Below are positions 61,024 through 64,000 of a stretch of DNA of 64,000 nt, piece by piece. A model generated the notes under the pieces. The model did not search any database and was not told where the DNA came from. It worked only from the letters and a program-made list of their open reading frames with translations. The position numbers and the translations under genes are program-made. How positions within the stretch are numbered: position 1 is the stretch's first letter; each line of letters starts with the position of its first letter. The DNA comes from Luteolibacter sp. Y139 (GTDB lineage: Bacteria; Verrucomicrobiota; Verrucomicrobiia; Verrucomicrobiales; Akkermansiaceae): the NCBI RefSeq assembly GCF_038066715.1, contig NZ_JBBUKT010000010.1, positions 1-64,000 on the forward strand, read 5' to 3'.

Positions 61024-62166
61024 TCAGACCATGGCACGAGCCATTTTTTCCAAGCCGGCAAGCATGCGGGCGCGGGTGGTGCCGAAGTTGAAGCGGATCC
61101 AGCCGGGCCAGCCGAAGTAGGCGCCGTCGGAGAGGAAGAGGCCGGCGTTTTTTTCGAAGTGTTGGGCGGGGTTGTCGACGTTCATGCCGCGGGCGTCGAT
61201 CCAGGCGAGGTAGGTGGCTTCGCCGGGGACGACTTTCAGGGCGGGCATGCGCTCGGCGATGAAGGAGTCGAGGAGGGCGCGGTTTTCGCGGAGGTAGGCG
61301 AGGAGTTGCTGGCGCCAGGGCTCGCCGTGGCGGTAGGCGGCTTCGGCGGCGTAGTAGGAGAGGGCGTTGATCTCCGAGAGGGTGTGGCCGCGTTGGGCGG
61401 AGAAGCGGCGGCGGATGGTATCGTCGGGGATGACGGCGAAGGCGTAACCGAGGCCGGCGATGTTCCAGGTCTTGCTGGGGGAGAGCAGGGTGATGGTCCG
61501 CTGGCGGAGGTCATCGGGGAGCTGGAGGGCGGAGAAGTGCGGGGTCTTTTCCGCGTCGAGGATGAGGTCGCAGTGGATTTCATCCGAGACGAGGACGAGA
61601 TCGTGCTTCACGCAGAAGCGGGCGAGCTCCTCGACTTCCTGGCGGGTGAAGACGCGGCCGAGGGGGTTCTGGGGATTGCAGAGGAGGAAGACCTTGGTTT
61701 CCGGGGTGACGGCGTCTTCCATGGCGTCCCAATCGAATTCGTAGCGGCCATTAACGAGGACGTGGTCGACGGTGATGAGCTTGGCGAGGCCGTCGTGGTG
61801 GACGCCGATGAAGGGCGGGTAGACCGGGGTGCAGGTCATGAGGGCCTGGCCTTCCTCGCGGCAGAAGGCGCGGCCGGCGAGGGAGAGGGCGGGGACGAGG
61901 CCGCCGAGGTGGACGACTTGCTCGCCGGGGACGGTGACGCCGCGCTGGTTTTCGAGGTAAAGGTCGATGGCTTCATTCAGGCCGGCGTGGGCCTGGGCGT
62001 AGCCGAAGACGCCGTGATTCACGCGGGCGTGGAGGGCTTCGATGATTTCGGGGGCGGAGGCGAAATCCATGTCCGCGACCCAGAAGGGGTCGAGCTCGGG
62101 CTTGCGGTCGAACTTGATGCAGCCGGTGCCTTGGCGGGTGATGGGGACGTCGAAGTCGTAGGTCAC
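61024..62166 (-). CDS. PatB/MalY-like cystathionine beta-lyase (C-S lyase)
   Basis: A 380-residue fold-type I PLP enzyme. The start [13 protein letters not shown] and [13 protein letters not shown] are family signatures; the PLP Lys is in [10 protein letters not shown], and [13 protein letters not shown] and [12 protein letters not shown] are further conserved sites. It cleaves C-S bonds of cystathionine or cysteine derivatives, giving homocysteine or pyruvate; in E. coli MalY also regulates maltose genes. Its start faces hisF across about 90 bp. Confidence 0.93.
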   Translation of the reverse strand: MTYDFDVPITRQGTGCIKFDRKPELDPFWVADMDFASAPEIIEALHARVNHGVFGYAQAHAGLNEAIDLYLENQRGVTVPGEQVVHLGGLVPALSLAGRAFCREEGQALMTCTPVYPPFIGVHHDGLAKLITVDHVLVNGRYEFDWDAMEDAVTPETKVFLLCNPQNPLGRVFTRQEVEELARFCVKHDLVLVSDEIHCDLILDAEKTPHFSALQLPDDLRQRTITLLSPSKTWNIAGLGYAFAVIPDDTIRRRFSAQRGHTLSEINALSYYAAEAAYRHGEPWRQQLLAYLRENRALLDSFIAERMPALKVVPGEATYLAWIDARGMNVDNPAQHFEKNAGLFLSDGAYFGWPGWIRFNFGTTRARMLAGLEKMARAMV

Positions 62167-62253
62167 GGGCGGGTTTTTAATGCAGGTTCGGGCGTTGGCA
62201 AGGGTCCGTGCGGTGGGGTGGTTGGACTTTGGGCCCGTCCGGAGCTTCCGGTC

Positions 62254-63060
62254 ATGGACATTGACCCCGGCTCCGGGTCGGGTTTTCCTCCCGCCGTGCT
62301 TGCCAAACGCATCATCCCTTGCCTGGACGTGACCGACGGTCGTGTGGTCAAAGGCGTCAATTTCGTGGATCTGATCGATGCCGGGGATCCGGTGGAGGCG
62401 GCGATGGCTTACAATGCGCAGCAGGCGGATGAGCTGGTGTTCCTGGACATCACGGCGTCATCCGACAATCGGGCGACGATGGTGGATGTGGTGCGGCGGA
62501 CGGCGGAGCATTGCTTCATCCCGCTGACGGTGGGCGGTGGCATTCGCTCGGTGGAGAACATGCGCGAGATGCTTTTGGCGGGGGCGGACAAGGTGGGGAT
62601 CAATACTTCGGCAGTGAAGGATCCGGGGCTGGTGGATGCGGGGGCGAAGGCCTTCGGCAGCCAGTGCATCGTGGTGGCGATCGATGCCAAGCGCGAGGGT
62701 CCGGGAAAGTGGGGCGTTTACACGCACGGCGGTCGCACGGCGGTGGGACTGGATGCGGTGGAGTGGGCGAAGGAAGTGTGGCGTCGTGGAGCGGGAGAGA
62801 TCCTGCTGACGAGCATGGATGCCGATGGAACGCAGGCGGGGTATGATTGCGAGCTGACGGCGGCGATTTCGGAGAGTGTGGGGATTCCGGTGATTGCCAG
62901 CGGTGGTGCCGGGAATCTGGATCACATGGTGGAGGTGTTAGAGAAGGGGAAGGCGGATGCTGTTTTGGCAGCGAGCATCTTCCACTTCGGGAAGCACACG
63001 GTGGGGGAGGCGAAGCGGTATTTCTCGGAGCGAGGGATTCCGGTGAGGCCGGAGATGTGA
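62254..63060 (+). CDS. hisF: Imidazole glycerol phosphate synthase, cyclase subunit
   Basis: A 268-residue TIM barrel making IGP in histidine synthesis. Motifs: [22 protein letters not shown] in outline (catalytic Asp in CLDV), [46 protein letters not shown] (second Asp) and [11 protein letters not shown] 62254 has a GGAG site nine bases upstream and adds 14 residues before the standard MLAKRIIPC; a GTG at 62296 would give the standard N terminus but has no ribosome site. The partner hisH is not in the window. Confidence 0.95.
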   Translation: MDIDPGSGSGFPPAVLAKRIIPCLDVTDGRVVKGVNFVDLIDAGDPVEAAMAYNAQQADELVFLDITASSDNRATMVDVVRRTAEHCFIPLTVGGGIRSVENMREMLLAGADKVGINTSAVKDPGLVDAGAKAFGSQCIVVAIDAKREGPGKWGVYTHGGRTAVGLDAVEWAKEVWRRGAGEILLTSMDADGTQAGYDCELTAAISESVGIPVIASGGAGNLDHMVEVLEKGKADAVLAASIFHFGKHTVGEAKRYFSERGIPVRPEM

Positions 63061-63070
63061 GGTAAGGAGC

Positions 63071-63109
63071 GTGGACATTCTGTCCACGCCGTGTCGACAG
63101 GATGTCGAC
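63071..63109. repeat. 17-nt intergenic dyads, copies 3 and 4
   Basis: Two 6-5-6 dyads lie side by side after hisF: GTGGAC-ATTCT-GTCCAC (63071-63087) and GTCGAC-AGGAT-GTCGAC (63093-63109). They belong to the same family as the copies at 26179 and 42534. They sit between the convergent hisF and HAD genes and may act as a bidirectional terminator. Confidence 0.65.
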
Positions 63110-63114
63110 ACTCC

Positions 63115-63744
63115 TTATAGGCCTTCCAGCGAGGGGACGACGTTGTCTGCCATGGAGAAGTCGAGGCAGGCGGTGGTGCGGTTGGGGACGGCCCAGACGT
63201 TGAGGCCGGCGGCTTTGGCGGATTTGACGCCATTGAGGGAGTCCTCGATGGCGAGGCATTCGTTGGCGGGGAGGCCGAGGCGTTTGATGGCTTCCAGCCA
63301 GAGGTCGGGGGCGGGCTTGATGCGCGGGGCATCGCCGCGGCAGACGACGTGGCGGAAGTACGGCATCAATCGTAGTTTCTCCAGCCAGCCATCGACCCAG
63401 TGGTGGGAGGAGCTTGAGACGACGGCGAGGGGGATGCCTTGGGCGTTGAGTTTTTCTAACAAGGCGACGACGCCGGGCATGGGGCCGGCTTGTTCGAGGT
63501 CGCGGCGGATTTCGACCTGGCGGTCTTCATCGAGCTGGTGCCAGTCGAAGCTGCGGCCGGTGAGTTCTTCGAGGTGGATTTTGGGAGACCAGGTGTCGAA
63601 GTCGGAGCCGATGCATTGGGTGTAGGTTTCCAATGGGAGCGGGTGGCCGTTGGCGAGGAAGGTGCGGTGCCAGGCCTCGTAGATGGCCCACTCGGTGTCG
63701 ACGAGGACTCCATCGAAGTCGAAGAGCACGGCGGAAAATTGCAT
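63115..63744 (-). CDS. HAD-family phosphatase, beta-phosphoglucomutase-like
   Basis: A 209-residue HAD protein: AVLFDFDGVLVDTEW (motif I), VVSSSS (motif II), RIKPAPDLWLEA (motif III Lys) and AIEDSLNGVKSA (motif IV). The helical cap is of the beta-PGM/phosphatase class. Start at 63744 gives the domain directly; a longer frame upstream is not conserved-looking. Substrate unknown. It differs from the HAD gene near 50 kb in the cap and in motif I residues. Confidence 0.9.
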   Translation of the reverse strand: MQFSAVLFDFDGVLVDTEWAIYEAWHRTFLANGHPLPLETYTQCIGSDFDTWSPKIHLEELTGRSFDWHQLDEDRQVEIRRDLEQAGPMPGVVALLEKLNAQGIPLAVVSSSSHHWVDGWLEKLRLMPYFRHVVCRGDAPRIKPAPDLWLEAIKRLGLPANECLAIEDSLNGVKSAKAAGLNVWAVPNRTTACLDFSMADNVVPSLEGL

Positions 63745-63855
63745 GCGTGGGGATGAAGGGACGCGGGATGGCGGGCAAGGCCGATCTTGTAGCAGAATGG
63801 CTGCGGACCGCGGTCTGATGCGGGGTGGCGATCTTGTTGGAAGGCTCGCTCTGCC

Positions 63856-63874
63856 GGAACGGCGCAGCCGTTCC
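63856..63874. repeat. Short hairpin between HAD and GyrI-like genes
   Basis: A perfect 8-bp dyad, GGAACGGC-GCA-GCCGTTCC, without a T-run. It is flanked by CTGCCG and GCTACG. It looks like a common intergenic palindrome. Confidence 0.5.
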
Positions 63875-63884
63875 GCTACGAACA

Positions 63885-64000
63885 TTATTTCGCCGGGAGG
63901 TGGACCCGGGTGACGAGTTCGGCTTCGGGGGTGACGGTGGGGTCGTTGTCGTAGATTTCGAACAGGGGGACTTTTTTGTCGGCGGTGAATTTTTTGGCGC
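63885..64000 (-). CDS. GyrI-like effector-binding protein, C-terminal end (partial)
   Basis: The minus-strand frame entering from the right edge encodes 37 residues ending ...VPLFEIYDNDPTVTPEAEL followed by VTRVHLPAK and TAA at 63885. The pattern EIY-NDP-TPEAEL-T-V-P is characteristic of the C terminus of GyrI-like/AraC effector-binding (SOUL-like) domains. The rest lies outside the window. Confidence 0.6.
   Translation of the reverse strand, partial: AKKFTADKKVPLFEIYDNDPTVTPEAELVTRVHLPAK

Noticed and set aside
61159-62253. Long plus-strand frame running into hisF
   Set aside because: The part before 62254 is antisense to the PatB-like gene and not similar to anything; hisF starts at 62254 or 62296.

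Overview
This 64 kb, GC-rich window (about 63-65% G+C by eye) looks like a chromosomal segment of a Verrucomicrobiota bacterium, probably of the Luteolibacter/Verrucomicrobiaceae kind. The indicators are a PVC-type CxxCH heme protein with a beta-propeller and HEAT-like region, an exosortase-associated TIGR04073-like protein, an SHD1-like secreted protein, a CHAT-TPR protein, BlaI/M56 regulators carrying secretin-like domains, and frequent short intergenic dyads. No rRNA, tRNA, insertion sequence, prophage or CRISPR array was seen. Most genes are housekeeping genes in short operons, with several accessory or toxin-antitoxin islands between them.

Layout. 1-2.1 kb: the 3' end of a Cys/Lys/Asp-repeat peptide gene, an intrinsic terminator, then a DUF692 (MNIO) enzyme overlapping a DUF2063 partner. 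This is a bufferin-type RiPP/metallophore cassette with an unusual repetitive core and is the most interesting system here. 2.1-6.6 kb (minus): a VOC metalloprotein behind two tandem paralogous membrane proteins that share near-identical N termini. 6.7-11.3 kb: dnaE and a DUF4419 protein. 11.3-13.5 kb (minus): blaI and an M56 protease with a paired operator. 13.7-16.8 kb: the heme protein. 16.9-24.1 kb: a MurU-like nucleotidyltransferase, two acetyltransferases, a secreted protein of unknown function and an M16 protease. 24.1-28.9 kb: VapBC, an ATP-grasp protein, a zinc-ribbon protein with an addiction-module-like N terminus, an AmgK-like sugar kinase and a CHASE2-like membrane protein with a histone H1-like tail, then argB. 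29.8-32.5 kb: a CHAT protein. 32.6-42.5 kb: DUF3108, ilvD, serA, cytochrome P460, TIGR04073, SHD1 protein, lgt and argG. 42.6-46.6 kb: a ThiO-like oxidase, a Phd/YoeB-type toxin-antitoxin pair, a macrodomain protein and several small genes with a duplicated leader. 46.6-54.4 kb: guaA and guaB, a HAD phosphatase, a UDP-sugar pyrophosphorylase and rpoN. 54.4-55.1 kb: an unexplained gene-free stretch. 55.1-58.4 kb: a TpsB-type outer-membrane transporter divergent from a subtilase. 58.7-64 kb: bioB, a possible secreted clan-CD-like protease, a PatB-like C-S lyase, hisF, a HAD phosphatase and the end of a GyrI-like gene.

Together the window covers amino-acid synthesis (argB, argG, serA, ilvD, hisF), guanine nucleotides (guaA, guaB), biotin, and envelope functions (lgt, TpsB, possible MurNAc recycling through AmgK- and MurU-like proteins). 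It also holds a metal-buffering peptide system, two toxin-antitoxin operons and possible caspase-like proteases. All functional calls rest on motifs recognised by reading; no database search was run.
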